A stretch of DNA of 64,000 nucleotides from Aquitalea magnusonii (GTDB taxonomy: Bacteria; Pseudomonadota; Gammaproteobacteria; Burkholderiales; Chromobacteriaceae), in the NCBI RefSeq assembly GCF_002217795.2, contig NZ_AP018823.1:1302001-1366000 (forward strand), written 5' to 3'. The stretch's first letter is position 1; each line of letters opens with the position of its first letter. Of the stretch, positions 8,220 through 16,758 are shown one piece after another. Below the pieces are notes generated by a model. It ran no database searches. It was not told where the DNA came from and worked only from the letters and a program-made list of their open reading frames with translations. The position numbers and the translations under genes are program-made.

Positions 8220-10333
8220 CAGTTTCTCCTCAGCATCAGGCTGTTGGCCTGGTTGACGGCGGCCACGATATTGCCGTTCTGAACATCCACCGTGACATGC
8301 AGCGGAATGGGCTGCTGGCTGGTTTGCTGCATCTTGTCGGCGGCCAGGTTCATCTTGCTGGAGGCATCGACACTGGCTTGCAGCAGTGCCAGCGGCGGCA
8401 TCGGGGCCGGGGCGTTAAAACCGGACTGGGCAATAGGGGCACCGGGATCGGGGGCGTTGCGTTTGATGGGCGTAGGTGCCAATTGTTTTGCATCCTGGTC
8501 TCCGTGAATCAAATCGTACAGCCAGGTGCCCAGTGTGCGTTCCTTGCCATTATTCGTAGCAGTCAGCGTCTTGGTGATGCCAGTATTGATGAGACTGCCG
8601 ATGCCATAACCCACCGCGCCAGCTGTGGCCACCGGTAATGCTCGCAGAGCGATCTGACCTGCATTGCGGACAATGCCACCACCGCCACTACCACCCCCAG
8701 GCAAACCAGGTATCCCGCCCTTGCCAATCAGCGCCAGCGGAATGGCCGCAGCGGTGGCTGCGGCAGCCAAGGCCCCCGCTGCGGTACCGGCAGCCACCAG
8801 GGCGGTGGTCAGGCCAGGGTATTCCTGGGCGTACTGCACCAGCTTGCCTGCGGCATCTCCCAGTGCCCCGTTCAGTCCCTCCATGGCTTTCTGTGTGGCA
8901 ATGGCCCGTTCATTGGCAAGCTGCTCGGTTTTAAACGCGGGAGTAGAAGCGATCAGATCAAAATTGGCCTGGCCGGTGCCTGCAGCATTGGGCAAGGCTT
9001 TTTCGATGTCCTGCATGTAGTCGCGATTGTTCATGATGGCCACCAGAGCCATCAGGGCCTGGCGGTCCTGAATCAGCTTGCCAATGGCTGAGCCCTGCAG
9101 GATGTCGCCTTGGGATTTCATCAGCTCCAGGCGGGCATCCTTGTCGGTGGTGTGCTTGAGTTTGTCCTGAATGGCCTGATAGCGTTTGTCGCCCCCGATG
9201 ACTTTTTCAGTCAGGCCGATAAAGCTGTCCAGTGCATCCATCCCTTTTTCGCGGCCACGGGCCAGGGTTCCGGACAGGTCAATACCTTGTTCGCCCCTGC
9301 GCTTTTCGCGGAAGGTGGTGGCGCTGATTTTGGCGGCATCGCGGGCCGTGTCCTGGCTGTTGATCTTGGTGAGGAGGTTCACCAGGTTGTTGCCAGCTTC
9401 GTCCTTGGTGCCGGCGGTGATGACAGCAGCCTGGTTGGCCGCCAGCAGCTTTGCCATGCCATCCTTGCCGGTGATGCCGCTGAGTTTGGCTGCTGCCATT
9501 TGCTGTGGCAGCCATTTGGCCATGTCCGGCAGTTCAAAGCCACCTTTCTGGCCTGCCATGATGGCTTGGTCCAGGATGAAAGAGACTTCCTGCGGCTTGA
9601 TGCCCATGGTCTGCATGGCACGGATGGCGATATTGCCCAGCAGCTTTGGATCGGCTCCGGTGCCGGTGGCCATCATCTGCAAGGTGGGTAGCAAGCTGCT
9701 GGCCGTCTTGATGTCCATGGCCCCGGAGGCAATCAGGTTGTCCAGGGTGCCGGCCGCCTCTTCGCGAGTGCCACCACCATGACGCACGGCGCTGTTGATG
9801 GTGTTATCCAGTTCGACCATCCCTTGCTTGCGGCCCGACAGATTACGGTCGGCATAGGCGGTATTGGCCATCATGGCCAGCCGACGTTCATAGCCCATGG
9901 TCTGTTTCACCGGGCCGGACAATACCCGCGCACCGACTGTCACCCCCGCTGCGACTGCTGCCAAGCCCTTGGCCCCGGCAATCAGCTTGCTCTGCTGCCT
10001 CTCCACGCCCTGCATTTCCTGTCGCAGCTTGCCCACCTTGTCACGCATGGCGTCATAAGCGCGGGCCTGTTCGCGGGCGGACAGGCTGCCGCTGCGGCTC
10101 AGGCGCTGGTAGGCAGCTTCGGTCTGGGCGATTTCGCGCTGGATGGCGCGCTCAGCGCGGATGCCCAGGGTTTCGCGGGCGCTGGCCATGCGCTGGCTTT
10201 CCCGCGACAGGCCGACCACCGCCCGTTCGGCGCGCTGGCTTTCCTGGCTGATGGTTTGCAGGGCGCGGCCCACGGTGCGCGACATGTCGTCACGCGCCTT
10301 GAGGGTGAGCGCCAGTTCCATATTGCGGCTCAT
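8219..10333 (-). CDS. Tail tape measure protein (Mu gp42)
   Basis: 704 residues. The N-terminal third is coiled coil ('ALTLKARDDMSRTVGRALQTISQESQRAER...'). The middle has the TIGR01760 core with 'MGYERRLAMMANTAYADRNLSGRKQGMVELDNTINSAV'-type sequence and 'GTREEAAGTLDNLI'. A hydrophobic stretch 'LTTALVAAGTAAGALAAAATAAAIPLALIG' lies around residue 510-540. It sets tail length and is ejected into the cell. ATG 10333 overlaps the stop of the gp41 frameshift product (ATGA). Confidence 0.94.
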   Translation of the reverse strand: MSRNMELALTLKARDDMSRTVGRALQTISQESQRAERAVVGLSRESQRMASARETLGIRAERAIQREIAQTEAAYQRLSRSGSLSAREQARAYDAMRDKVGKLRQEMQGVERQQSKLIAGAKGLAAVAAGVTVGARVLSGPVKQTMGYERRLAMMANTAYADRNLSGRKQGMVELDNTINSAVRHGGGTREEAAGTLDNLIASGAMDIKTASSLLPTLQMMATGTGADPKLLGNIAIRAMQTMGIKPQEVSFILDQAIMAGQKGGFELPDMAKWLPQQMAAAKLSGITGKDGMAKLLAANQAAVITAGTKDEAGNNLVNLLTKINSQDTARDAAKISATTFREKRRGEQGIDLSGTLARGREKGMDALDSFIGLTEKVIGGDKRYQAIQDKLKHTTDKDARLELMKSQGDILQGSAIGKLIQDRQALMALVAIMNNRDYMQDIEKALPNAAGTGQANFDLIASTPAFKTEQLANERAIATQKAMEGLNGALGDAAGKLVQYAQEYPGLTTALVAAGTAAGALAAAATAAAIPLALIGKGGIPGLPGGGSGGGGIVRNAGQIALRALPVATAGAVGYGIGSLINTGITKTLTATNNGKERTLGTWLYDLIHGDQDAKQLAPTPIKRNAPDPGAPIAQSGFNAPAPMPPLALLQASVDASSKMNLAADKMQQTSQQPIPLHVTVDVQNGNIVAAVNQANSLMLRRN

Positions 10334-10829
10334 TTAACGGGTTTCCTGCGCAAGGAGGTAATGCGCTGCGTCTGGCTGCGGCTGCCGGTCTTGTGGCCAT
10401 GCAGCCGGGCCAGGGCGGCCAGATAACCGTCCAGCTGCGCCTGGTTCAGCTGGCGGATGGCGGATTCGCTGATGCCGTAGCGGCCAAGGGCAAGGACGGT
10501 GAGTCGGTAGCCGGCAAGCTGCTGCTCGGCTGCCTGCGCTTTTTTTTGAGGGCGTCGCGGGCACTGGCCAGGGTGTCGAAGTCGTCATCCACCAGGCGGC
10601 TGACCAGCGCAAAATCCAGCTGCTCGGCCGGAATGTTGCCCAGGCTTACCAGGCAGCTGGCCAGCATTGCGGTGTTGATGCGGATATTGGAAGCCACGCC
10701 GTGCTGCTCAATGGCGGCAATATTGTCACCGATGGTGGGCAGGCGCAGGGTGAAGTCGACATGCAGTTGGCCAGAGCCTTCTGGCCATTCCACGCCGTAT
10801 AGCAGTTGTCCGGATTCGGTCATCATCAT
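10330..10829 (-). CDS. Tail assembly chaperone, -1 frameshift product of gp41
   Basis: Within gp41, eight A residues (minus strand; plus T8 at 10540-10547) give a CTC AAA AAA AAG slippery context. A -1 shift enters a frame that stays open for 71 codons (KAQAAEQQLAGYRLTVLALG... ...TSLRRKPVK) to a TGA at 10330-10332, exactly overlapping the tape measure ATG. Predicted product is about 166 residues. Programmed frameshifting in the chaperone gene before the tape measure is known for Mu and most long-tailed phages; here it is deduced from sequence alone. Confidence 0.85.
10446..10829 (-). CDS. Tail assembly protein (Mu gp41), unshifted product
   Basis: 127 residues: 'YGVEWPEGSGQLHVDFTLRLPTIGDNIAAIEQHG' then helical sequence and a low-complexity Ser/Pro/Ala tail after the slippery site. 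This pattern matches the phage tail assembly protein family (Mu gp41, pfam Phage_TAC_7), which acts as the G-type chaperone. It overlaps the tail tube gene by 4 bp and is expected to be the major product, with the shifted form in the minority. Confidence 0.88.
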   Translation of the reverse strand: MMMTESGQLLYGVEWPEGSGQLHVDFTLRLPTIGDNIAAIEQHGVASNIRINTAMLASCLVSLGNIPAEQLDFALVSRLVDDDFDTLASARDALKKKRRQPSSSLPATDSPSLPLAATASANPPSAS

Positions 10830-11197
10830 TCTTCTACCTTGCGTAAGGCCTGCAGCTTGATGTCGCGGCGGGCTTCGTTATCGACACTGTATTTCTCGCC
10901 CACCTCGGTGCTGAAGCAGTCCAGATAGCTGGTGCGCTTGCCGCCTGGGCTGAGCGGGTAGACGGTGAGTTTTTCGCCTTCGATGCCGTCCCAGTCCAGG
11001 TCCCCGGACAGCGGGATGGCCACGGTGGCGGCCAGGTCGTATTCGGCAATACCCTTGGCAAAGCCCTTGGCGCGGCCGGTCTTGTTCATGGTCTTGACTA
11101 GCTTGCGGCCGGTCTTGCCGGTGACGGACAGGTCGATGACTTCCACCTCCTGGCCATTCACTTCCAGCACGATGGCCCCGGCGTATTCTTCCAGCAT
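10826..11197 (-). CDS. Tail tube protein (Mu gpM/gp40)
   Basis: 123 residues with the tail tube family pattern: 'Y AGAIVLEVNGQEVEVIDL' then 'TGRKLVKTMNKTGRAKGFAKGIAEYDLAATVAIP' and 'DWDGIEGEKLTVYP', as in Mu gpM. It polymerises inside the sheath as the DNA conduit. It sits between sheath and gp41, the canonical order. Confidence 0.92.
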   Translation of the reverse strand: MLEEYAGAIVLEVNGQEVEVIDLSVTGKTGRKLVKTMNKTGRAKGFAKGIAEYDLAATVAIPLSGDLDWDGIEGEKLTVYPLSPGGKRTSYLDCFSTEVGEKYSVDNEARRDIKLQALRKVEE

Positions 11198-11270
11198 GGT
11201 GTGCTCCTGGTATTAGCAGCGGCTTTCTCAGGTCTGGTGGCCTCCGGTCGCTGCCGGGTTGTCTGGTGGT

Positions 11271-12698
11271 TTACAGCAGCAGGTCGATGCGGCCGGCAAT
11301 CACATGCAGGCCATTCACCACATCCGCCGGAATGCGCACGCACAGCCAGCCCACGTTCTGCTGGTCGCGCTCTACCAGCACGCCGTCCTTGTTGGCATCG
11401 ACCGCTTCCAGGATTTCCAGCTCTTCCAGCTTGTACAGCACATCCAGGATTTCGCTGCGCACCTTGTCCGGCGTGCGTTCGGACAGCTTGTCGCGGGGAA
11501 AGCGCTGGGTGGTGCGCTGGCGGCAGGCGCGGCGCACATAGTCCAGCGTGCGGATGGTGGTAAGGTCCAGCAGCGCTTCGTCCTCCACGCCCTGGGCGTC
11601 GCGGGTGTAGCTGCTGACGGCACGCACGATCTGCACCCGGCCGCCTGGGCCGACTTCCAGCGGGGTGAGGCCGTTGTACAGGGCGTTTTCCTGCTCGGTG
11701 CGCATGGTCTGGTCGGCCAGCGGCGGCACATCCAGCCCCTTGATTTCCAGCGTGTTGAGCGGGCGGGCCGGGTCTTCCTCGCTGGCCGCTACGGCGGCGT
11801 AACCGGCGGCAATCTCGCATGGCAGGGCGAAAGAGCCGCGATGCCAGGCCATGCTGATGCGACCGCTGTTAATCTGCGCCATCAGCGCGGTGCCGGTAGC
11901 CAGGCTGCCCGGCCAGCCTGCGGTAGCGATGGCTCCGCGCTGCTCCATGGGGCCGGAGACGAACTCCAGATGCTGGCGTAGCTGTTGCAGGGCTTCCGCC
12001 TCCGCCAGCGGGCTGGCAATGATCTGATGACCGGCAGCGGCGACCGCAGCCAGTGCCGGGCGCAGGTCGGGGTCCACACTGCCACCGGTCAGGTTGGCCG
12101 GATGGCTGGCCAGCAGGCCGGTGGCAGTGCACTGACTGCGCAGCCGGATGCCATTACCCTGGCTGCCCTTGTTGCGTGCGCTCAGGGTGATGCTGCCGTT
12201 TTCCAGGCTGGCGCTGACCGGGAAATCGGCAATGCGGGTGTAAAACACCGCATGCAGGCTTTGCAGCACCTTGGCCGCGCTGTCGCCGTTGGCCACACCA
12301 ATATCAATACGCTGGTTGCCGACCCACAGGCTGAACACGCCGGCACTGCTGGCGCTGCCTTCCAGCTTGAGTTTGCCGCTGGCGGCGATGCTGGCTGGTG
12401 CATCGTCCACACCGATGACGGACAGCTGCAAATAGGGGTTAGCGACAATTGCTGCCCGCGCCATCAGGTGGGCCTGGCTGCCCTGGCCAAACAGCTGGGC
12501 GGCCTTGGCATCGCTGAACACGTCCACCGCTTGCAAGGCGGGCTGGCTGCCGGACGCCAGGCGCTGGCCAATCACCAGCACGCGCTGCGGGTTGCCCGGC
12601 AGGGTGCGTACTGCTAGCCGGGTGTTAAATTCGTAGTAATGGCCCGGCTTGCGGGTACTGGCCGGGATGGTGTCGAAGTTGATGTGCTGGCTGGCCAT
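11271..12698 (-). CDS. Tail sheath protein (Mu gpL)
   Basis: 475 residues of the contractile sheath family: 'INFDTIPASTRKPGHYYEFNTRLAVRTLPGNPQRVLVIGQ' at the N-terminus, and a C-terminal domain with 'NSGRISMAWHRG', 'EENALYNGLTPLEVGPGGRVQIVRAVSSYTRDAQG.EDEALLDLTTIRTLDYVRRACRQR', diagnostic for Mu gpL and the LEE-encoded homologues. It contracts to drive the tube through the envelope. ATG 12698 touches the gp38 stop. Confidence 0.95.
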   Translation of the reverse strand: MASQHINFDTIPASTRKPGHYYEFNTRLAVRTLPGNPQRVLVIGQRLASGSQPALQAVDVFSDAKAAQLFGQGSQAHLMARAAIVANPYLQLSVIGVDDAPASIAASGKLKLEGSASSAGVFSLWVGNQRIDIGVANGDSAAKVLQSLHAVFYTRIADFPVSASLENGSITLSARNKGSQGNGIRLRSQCTATGLLASHPANLTGGSVDPDLRPALAAVAAAGHQIIASPLAEAEALQQLRQHLEFVSGPMEQRGAIATAGWPGSLATGTALMAQINSGRISMAWHRGSFALPCEIAAGYAAVAASEEDPARPLNTLEIKGLDVPPLADQTMRTEQENALYNGLTPLEVGPGGRVQIVRAVSSYTRDAQGVEDEALLDLTTIRTLDYVRRACRQRTTQRFPRDKLSERTPDKVRSEILDVLYKLEELEILEAVDANKDGVLVERDQQNVGWLCVRIPADVVNGLHVIAGRIDLLL

Positions 12699-12952
12699 CA
12701 GGCTGTTCCTTTCTTGCTGCTGGCGGTTTTTTTGACACCGACTGCGGCCAGCTCGGCGCTGTCGTCGGGCAGGTGGTCGAGGGCAGCCAGATCCTGGCTG
12801 TCAGCCTGGTCTTCCTCCAGCAGGTCACCATCGGCCAGCTGGCGCAGGTAATAGGCAGTCGGCTCCACCGTTACAGATTCGCTGTCGCTGATGTAGCGGC
12901 GCGGCTGGTCTTCCATCGGCACTTGCAGGCCGGGTGCGGCAATCACGTTCAT
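12698..12952 (-). CDS. DUF2635 family phage protein (Mu gp38)
   Basis: 84 residues. 'VIAAPGLQVPMEDQPRRYISDSESVTVEPTAYYLRQLADGDL' matches the DUF2635 pattern (V.p..G..VP.E.....yI.d...V.V......Y..R.l.dGdL). The C-terminal tail is Lys/Ser-rich. This small protein lies between DUF1834 and the sheath in Mu-like phages; its role is unknown, perhaps tail completion. It overlaps both neighbours. Confidence 0.88.
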   Translation of the reverse strand: MNVIAAPGLQVPMEDQPRRYISDSESVTVEPTAYYLRQLADGDLLEEDQADSQDLAALDHLPDDSAELAAVGVKKTASSKKGTA

Positions 12953-13617
12953 GGGGTACTCCTGAGCATGTCCTGGGCGTCGGCCTGGCCGTCGTCCGGG
13001 GACAGGTGGTAGTTAAGGCCGATACCCAGCAAGGGCGGGTCGGCCACGCCGGTCTGGCCATGCGCCAGGCTGAACACGGCATCGGGGTGGCTGGCATCAA
13101 TCAGGCCCTGGGCATCCGGCAGCGGTGGTGTGGGCCAGCCGCCCAGCGGTAAGGCTTGTTCCAGCCAGCTGCAGGCAAATTCACAGGCGAACACGCTGAA
13201 GGCCTGGTCGGCCAGACGGGTGTTAAACAAGGTGCGTACCTTGCCGGGATTTAATGGGCTGATGTCCAGGCCCAGATCCTGTTCAGTCAGCAGGCGGCGC
13301 ACGGCGCGCACCAGGGCATAGCTGCCGACCTCGCCAGCGCCGGGGCCGCCCTGGCGGCCTGCCTGGTGACTGCGTACCGAGCGTTCGCCCACCATCACCA
13401 CATACTGGCCCTGCACCCGGTATTGCTGGCGGCTGGTACTGCGCGGCTTGCTGTCGACAATGCCGCCAAAGGTCACCCACACCGCCGGAAAGCGGCGGAT
13501 GGCTTCGGGCAGGTCGTCGTCCAGCTCGCCGCTGTAACTGCCTACCTCGCGCACCAGCTGGCCCAGACCCTGTTGCAGGCGCTGGATGAGGGCGTTTTCG
13601 ATCAGGGCAATCATCAA
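12949..13617 (-). CDS. DUF1834 family protein (Mu gp37)
   Basis: 222 residues: 'MIALIENALIQRLQQGLGQLVREVGSYSGELDDDLPEAIRRFPAVWVTFGG' is the typical DUF1834 opening, followed by a long beta-rich part with 'YRVQGQYVVMVGERSVRSHQAGRQGGPGAGEVGSYALVRAVRRLL'. It occupies the tail-completion/terminator position in Mu-like phages. ATGA overlaps on both sides show translational coupling with gp36 and gp38. Confidence 0.9.
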   Translation of the reverse strand: MMIALIENALIQRLQQGLGQLVREVGSYSGELDDDLPEAIRRFPAVWVTFGGIVDSKPRSTSRQQYRVQGQYVVMVGERSVRSHQAGRQGGPGAGEVGSYALVRAVRRLLTEQDLGLDISPLNPGKVRTLFNTRLADQAFSVFACEFACSWLEQALPLGGWPTPPLPDAQGLIDASHPDAVFSLAHGQTGVADPPLLGIGLNYHLSPDDGQADAQDMLRSTP

Positions 13618-14069
13618 TAGCCTCCGGCATCACGGGCAAACACGCGGCTGCCCGGCTGAAACTGCACGGTGTTGTCGGTAGCCGCCACGCCGCCGTTTGG
13701 CATGCCGCCCAGCGTCACCTTGCCGGCGGCGGCCAGGGTGAGAAAGCGGATGGCGTCCTGGTAGCGCTCGCGAATCAGCTCGGTTTGCAGGGTTTCGCTG
13801 CCACACAGGCGGTAGCGGGCGATGTCGCAGCAATAGCCGCTGATGATGCGCGGCGGCCCGGCCAGCGGCAGTGCATAGCGGGCGGCCAGATAGCCGTCGA
13901 TTTCTGCCGAGGCATCCACCAGCGCCGCTTGCAGCACGTCCACGTCGATGACGCCGTGCAGGCCGCGGTCGGTCAGGGCGATGACCTCGCGCATACCAAA
14001 ACGAGCCGTCATCTCATCTTGCGTGGCGTAAGGCTGGCGGGCAGCCTGTGCATCCTGCGTGGCGACCAT
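13614..14069 (-). CDS. DUF1320 family head-tail protein (Mu gp36)
   Basis: 151 residues: 'YATQDEMTARFGMREVIALTDR' followed by 'DVLQAALVDASAEIDGYLAARYALPLAGPPRIISGYCCDIARYRL', the clear DUF1320/gp36 signature (adaptor or head-completion class). It lies between gp35 and gp37 and shares one base with the gp35 stop. Confidence 0.93.
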   Translation of the reverse strand: MVATQDAQAARQPYATQDEMTARFGMREVIALTDRGLHGVIDVDVLQAALVDASAEIDGYLAARYALPLAGPPRIISGYCCDIARYRLCGSETLQTELIRERYQDAIRFLTLAAAGKVTLGGMPNGGVAATDNTVQFQPGSRVFARDAGGY

Positions 14070-14335
14070 CAGGCTGCTCCCTTGGCTTTGCTGCTGGCCT
14101 TGGCCGTGGTTTTGGCCGTGTCGGCAGGCGGGTCGGTTTCTTCCTTCACTTGCTCGCCATTGCCGGTCGTTTCGGCCTGTGGGTCGGGCAGCACTTCCAC
14201 CAGCAGCAGCGGCTCGGCCTTGAGTTCCTGCAGCTGTTCCGGGGTGAAGGTCTCGTCCGGGTGTTCGGTGGGCGTGGCGCTGTGTGCCATGCCGGCACGG
14301 CGGAAGCCGTCGTCCCGTGCGGTGATGCGAATCAT
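14069..14335 (-). CDS. Head-tail junction protein (Mu gp35 / HI1506-related)
   Basis: 88 residues from ATG 14335: 'MIRITARDDGFRRAGMAHS', then 'FTPEQLQELKAEPLLLVEVLP' and a Lys/Ala/Thr-rich tail. The opening 'i.I..r.dGFRRaG..h......y....ft..Ql..L..eP.L.V' is the HI1506/Mu gp35 pattern. It sits between the capsid gene and gp36. Upstream in-frame starts are rejected because they run into the capsid gene. Confidence 0.82.
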   Translation of the reverse strand: MIRITARDDGFRRAGMAHSATPTEHPDETFTPEQLQELKAEPLLLVEVLPDPQAETTGNGEQVKEETDPPADTAKTTAKASSKAKGAA

Positions 14336-14378
14336 GTTTGTCCCCTTGAAAATCGGATCAAAGCGGGTTTTGCCGGTT

Positions 14379-15284
14379 TTAGGCCGTGCCGTCAGAACCA
14401 TAGGCCAGCTGCCAGAAGCCATAGCCGCCGGCCGCGCGTGCTTCGGCCCCGAACTTGTAACGCTTGCGCATGAACACGTCGTCGGCCTGCGGGTCGGTCT
14501 GCTGCACGAATTCCGGGCGCTTGCGCTCCTGGTAGACAAAGGGCTTCACCGGTTTGCTGGTATCCAGCAGGAACCAGGTACTGTCGGAGTTCAGCCACGG
14601 TGCCACCACCACGCGGGCCGTGCCCTTGTAAGGGTTGGCCTTGCCATCCTCCAGCCGGTCCACCGTCATCAGTGCGTTGGCTTCGTCCTCCAGCGCGGGC
14701 CCCACCAGCAGCACATTGGGGGTGATGTTGAGGGGTCGGCCTTCGTCGTCACGGAATTTGCGCATCGCGGTGCGGGCGGCACCGTAGCTGGCGCGTGCTG
14801 CCGCCACGCTGGCAGCGGACAGTTTGGCCGTACCCCGGTTGGACACCGACTTGCCATTCACCGGGTGGTCCTTGTCAAAGAAATACTGACCGTCGTAGCA
14901 GCGGCTGCTGAAACCCAGGTTCACCAGCTCGAACACGATTTCATCCGGCAGCTGCTTGGCAGAGAAACCCGCCATCTCGGCCTGCGGCTTGTAGATGCCC
15001 AGCTGGTCGTCCTCGATGTCGTTGCGGTCCACCTCGACGGTGGCTTCCCAGTCGTCATTGACGATGGTGTATTTCGAGGCTTCCAGCGCCTTGACCGCCT
15101 TGTCACCCATCCATTTGCGCATGCGCGGGAAACGACTGAGCCAGGCGTAGTCGTTCTGCCGGGCGCTGGACGGCACCAGCATGGCCACTTCCTGCCACTG
15201 GCTGGGTGCGGCCTCGAAAGCGTTGTTGAAGATGGTCTTCAGGTTGAGGAAGATGGTCTTGAGGTTGTTGGCATTGATCAGCAT
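14379..15284 (-). CDS. Major capsid protein (Mu gpT)
   Basis: 301 residues: 'MLINANNLKTIFLNLKTIFNNAFEAAPSQWQEVAMLVPSS' followed by 'DYAWLSRFPRMRKWMGDKAVKALEASKYTIVNDDWEATVEVDRNDIEDDQLGIY', the unmistakable Mu gpT start. It forms the icosahedral head. Length matches Mu gpT (about 305). Confidence 0.97.
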   Translation of the reverse strand: MLINANNLKTIFLNLKTIFNNAFEAAPSQWQEVAMLVPSSARQNDYAWLSRFPRMRKWMGDKAVKALEASKYTIVNDDWEATVEVDRNDIEDDQLGIYKPQAEMAGFSAKQLPDEIVFELVNLGFSSRCYDGQYFFDKDHPVNGKSVSNRGTAKLSAASVAAARASYGAARTAMRKFRDDEGRPLNITPNVLLVGPALEDEANALMTVDRLEDGKANPYKGTARVVVAPWLNSDSTWFLLDTSKPVKPFVYQERKRPEFVQQTDPQADDVFMRKRYKFGAEARAAGGYGFWQLAYGSDGTA

Positions 15285-15294
15285 GAAGCGCTCC

Positions 15295-15696
15295 TTACAT
15301 CAGTACCCAGACGCCGTCCGGGTCGATCTGGATGACGGTGCCGGCCAGGCTCAGGCCATTACCGCTGCGACAGACGGTCTGGTTGTCCTGCACATAGCAG
15401 GGGCGGCCCAGGCCGGTGGCGATGACCGGGTCGGTGGGGCTGTTGTCCCATTTGAAGGCCTTGCCCCGGCGCACCTGAATGAACACGCTGCCATCAGCCC
15501 CGTTGTTCTGTTTGTTCTCCTCGGCGCGGCCCATGGCCACGGTGTTGACGTTGGAAACACCGGCATAGGCCATGCCCGTGCTGTTATGCACGGTGACGAT
15601 GGTGCCGGCCGGTATGCTGATACCCGATGCCATCGGCAGATTGAGCAACTGGCCGTCCATCATGGGCGTGTTGCGGTCCTTGTTGGTCTGGGCCAT
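15295..15696 (-). CDS. Small capsid-region protein, possible head decoration
   Basis: 133 residues, beta-rich: 'MMDGQLLNLPMASGISIPAGTIVTVHNSTGMAYAGVSNVNTVAMGRAEEN', then 'FIQVRRGKAFKWDNS' and 'PCYVQDNQTV'. It resembles the capsid-cement (DUF2190-like) proteins often found between scaffold and capsid in Mu-like phages. That role is inferred from position and the beta/'IPAG' pattern. It lies 3 bp after gpI/gpZ. Confidence 0.7.
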   Translation of the reverse strand: MAQTNKDRNTPMMDGQLLNLPMASGISIPAGTIVTVHNSTGMAYAGVSNVNTVAMGRAEENKQNNGADGSVFIQVRRGKAFKWDNSPTDPVIATGLGRPCYVQDNQTVCRSGNGLSLAGTVIQIDPDGVWVLM

Positions 15697-15699
15697 GGC

Positions 15700-16239
15700 T
15701 TAGTCCTTGAGTGCTGCCGGGTCGAGGCCGAACTGCTGGCAAATGGCCAGGGTGTCGGCATCAGGCGTGGTGGGGGCATCGCTGGCCGGTGGTTTGCCAC
15801 CGGTCTGGGTGCCGGACAGCGCGGCAATGCGCGGTGCAGTAGCCAGATAACTGGTGAGTGCGGCCAGATTGCTGCCGGCCAGCTCCCGCGCCCAGGCTTC
15901 CTGTGCTGGCAACAAGCGGCCATCGGCCAGTGCCGCGGCAATCAACTGCTCCTGCGAGCCGCTTTGCAGCTGGGCGCTGAGGCTGGCTACCTGTTGTTGC
16001 AGGGCGCGCATGGTGTCGACCGGCACAAAGCGCGCCGGGTCGGCCTGGTTAGCCGTCAGCGCGGCAATCTGCGTCTGCTGGCTGGCCAGCAACTGGCGCA
16101 GGTCCACACTGGCCGCCGCCATGCCTTTGCCGTCTGACAGTTGGTCAATCAGCTTTTGCAAGTGGGTCTTGATTTCGTCAGCGGTGACGCCGACCGGCAG
16201 GTTGAGCAACCAGCGTAGCTGCTCGATCAATTCGTCCAT
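15700..16239 (-). CDS. Scaffold protein gpZ, nested in-frame within gpI
   Basis: An internal ATG at 16239 (MDELIEQLRWLLNLP) is preceded 8 bases upstream by a perfect AGGAGG (minus strand; plus 16248-16253), the strongest Shine-Dalgarno in this neighbourhood. It would give a 179-residue coiled, Ala/Gln-rich protein equal to the scaffold half of gpI. Mu makes gpZ from an internal start in gene I in the same manner, as do lambda Nu3 and similar systems. Confidence 0.82.
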   Translation of the reverse strand: MDELIEQLRWLLNLPVGVTADEIKTHLQKLIDQLSDGKGMAAASVDLRQLLASQQTQIAALTANQADPARFVPVDTMRALQQQVASLSAQLQSGSQEQLIAAALADGRLLPAQEAWARELAGSNLAALTSYLATAPRIAALSGTQTGGKPPASDAPTTPDADTLAICQQFGLDPAALKD

Positions 16240-16758
16240 CGTTGTGTCCTCCTGAATAAGGGACGTTGAGGAAACCAGACGCGACAAGGCCGCTACCTGC
16301 AGCTCCGGCAGTTCGTCCAGCGCGGGGTTGTTGGTGAGGGCGACATGCAGCAGGGCAATGACATTGCCCGCCTTGTCGTAAGCGAATACCGGAGACAGAT
16401 AGCGGTATTCCAGGGCATCAATCATGGCGGCGGCGCGCGCCGTCCATTGCACATCGGTGGCGTACAGCCCATCCTCGCGCCATTCCAGCGTGCCGAACCA
16501 GCCGGCAGCCGGCGCAGGCTGGCCATTAACCGGGCTGTTCAGGGTCTGGTGTTCGTAGTCGATGACATAGCGCGTCTGCCGCTGGGCTGCCGCAATCACC
16601 AGCGCGGCGGCCAGGGCGGCATCCAGCTGCCAGTAAGGGCATTCGGCGGGGCGGCCATCGCGGGCACGGAAGGTCCCTGCCGGCAGCAGCTTGAGGGCTG
16701 TCTGTCCGGGGGTGATGTCAATCGTCAGCGCGGCGATGCGGGGTGCAAGATGTGCCAT
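15700..16758 (-). CDS. Prohead protease/scaffold (Mu gpI)
   Basis: 352 residues from ATG 16758. The N-terminal half is the Mu gpI protease: 'LTIDITPGQTALKLLPAGTFRARDGRP', 'YVIDYEHQTLNS...PAPAAGWFGTLEWREDGLYATDVQWTARAAAMI.ALEYRYLSPVFAYDK', including the catalytic-region His of 'DYEHQ'. The C-terminal half is the helical scaffold. The ATG is in the 3' arm of a hairpin just after the 16.8-17.6 kb cargo, and no Shine-Dalgarno is seen. A start 21 bp upstream is possible. Confidence 0.92.
   Translation of the reverse strand: MAHLAPRIAALTIDITPGQTALKLLPAGTFRARDGRPAECPYWQLDAALAAALVIAAAQRQTRYVIDYEHQTLNSPVNGQPAPAAGWFGTLEWREDGLYATDVQWTARAAAMIDALEYRYLSPVFAYDKAGNVIALLHVALTNNPALDELPELQVAALSRLVSSTSLIQEDTTMDELIEQLRWLLNLPVGVTADEIKTHLQKLIDQLSDGKGMAAASVDLRQLLASQQTQIAALTANQADPARFVPVDTMRALQQQVASLSAQLQSGSQEQLIAAALADGRLLPAQEAWARELAGSNLAALTSYLATAPRIAALSGTQTGGKPPASDAPTTPDADTLAICQQFGLDPAALKD

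Noticed and set aside
8219..10333. Diversity-generating or invertible tail fibre segment
   Set aside because: No reverse transcriptase, template/variable repeat, Gin-type recombinase or inverted repeat was seen around the tail genes.
13785..15335. Long plus-strand open frame (516 codons) opposite gpT and gp35
   Set aside because: It lies antisense to clearly recognisable capsid genes; its translation is Gly/His/Gln-rich without motifs, as expected of a GC-rich antisense shadow.
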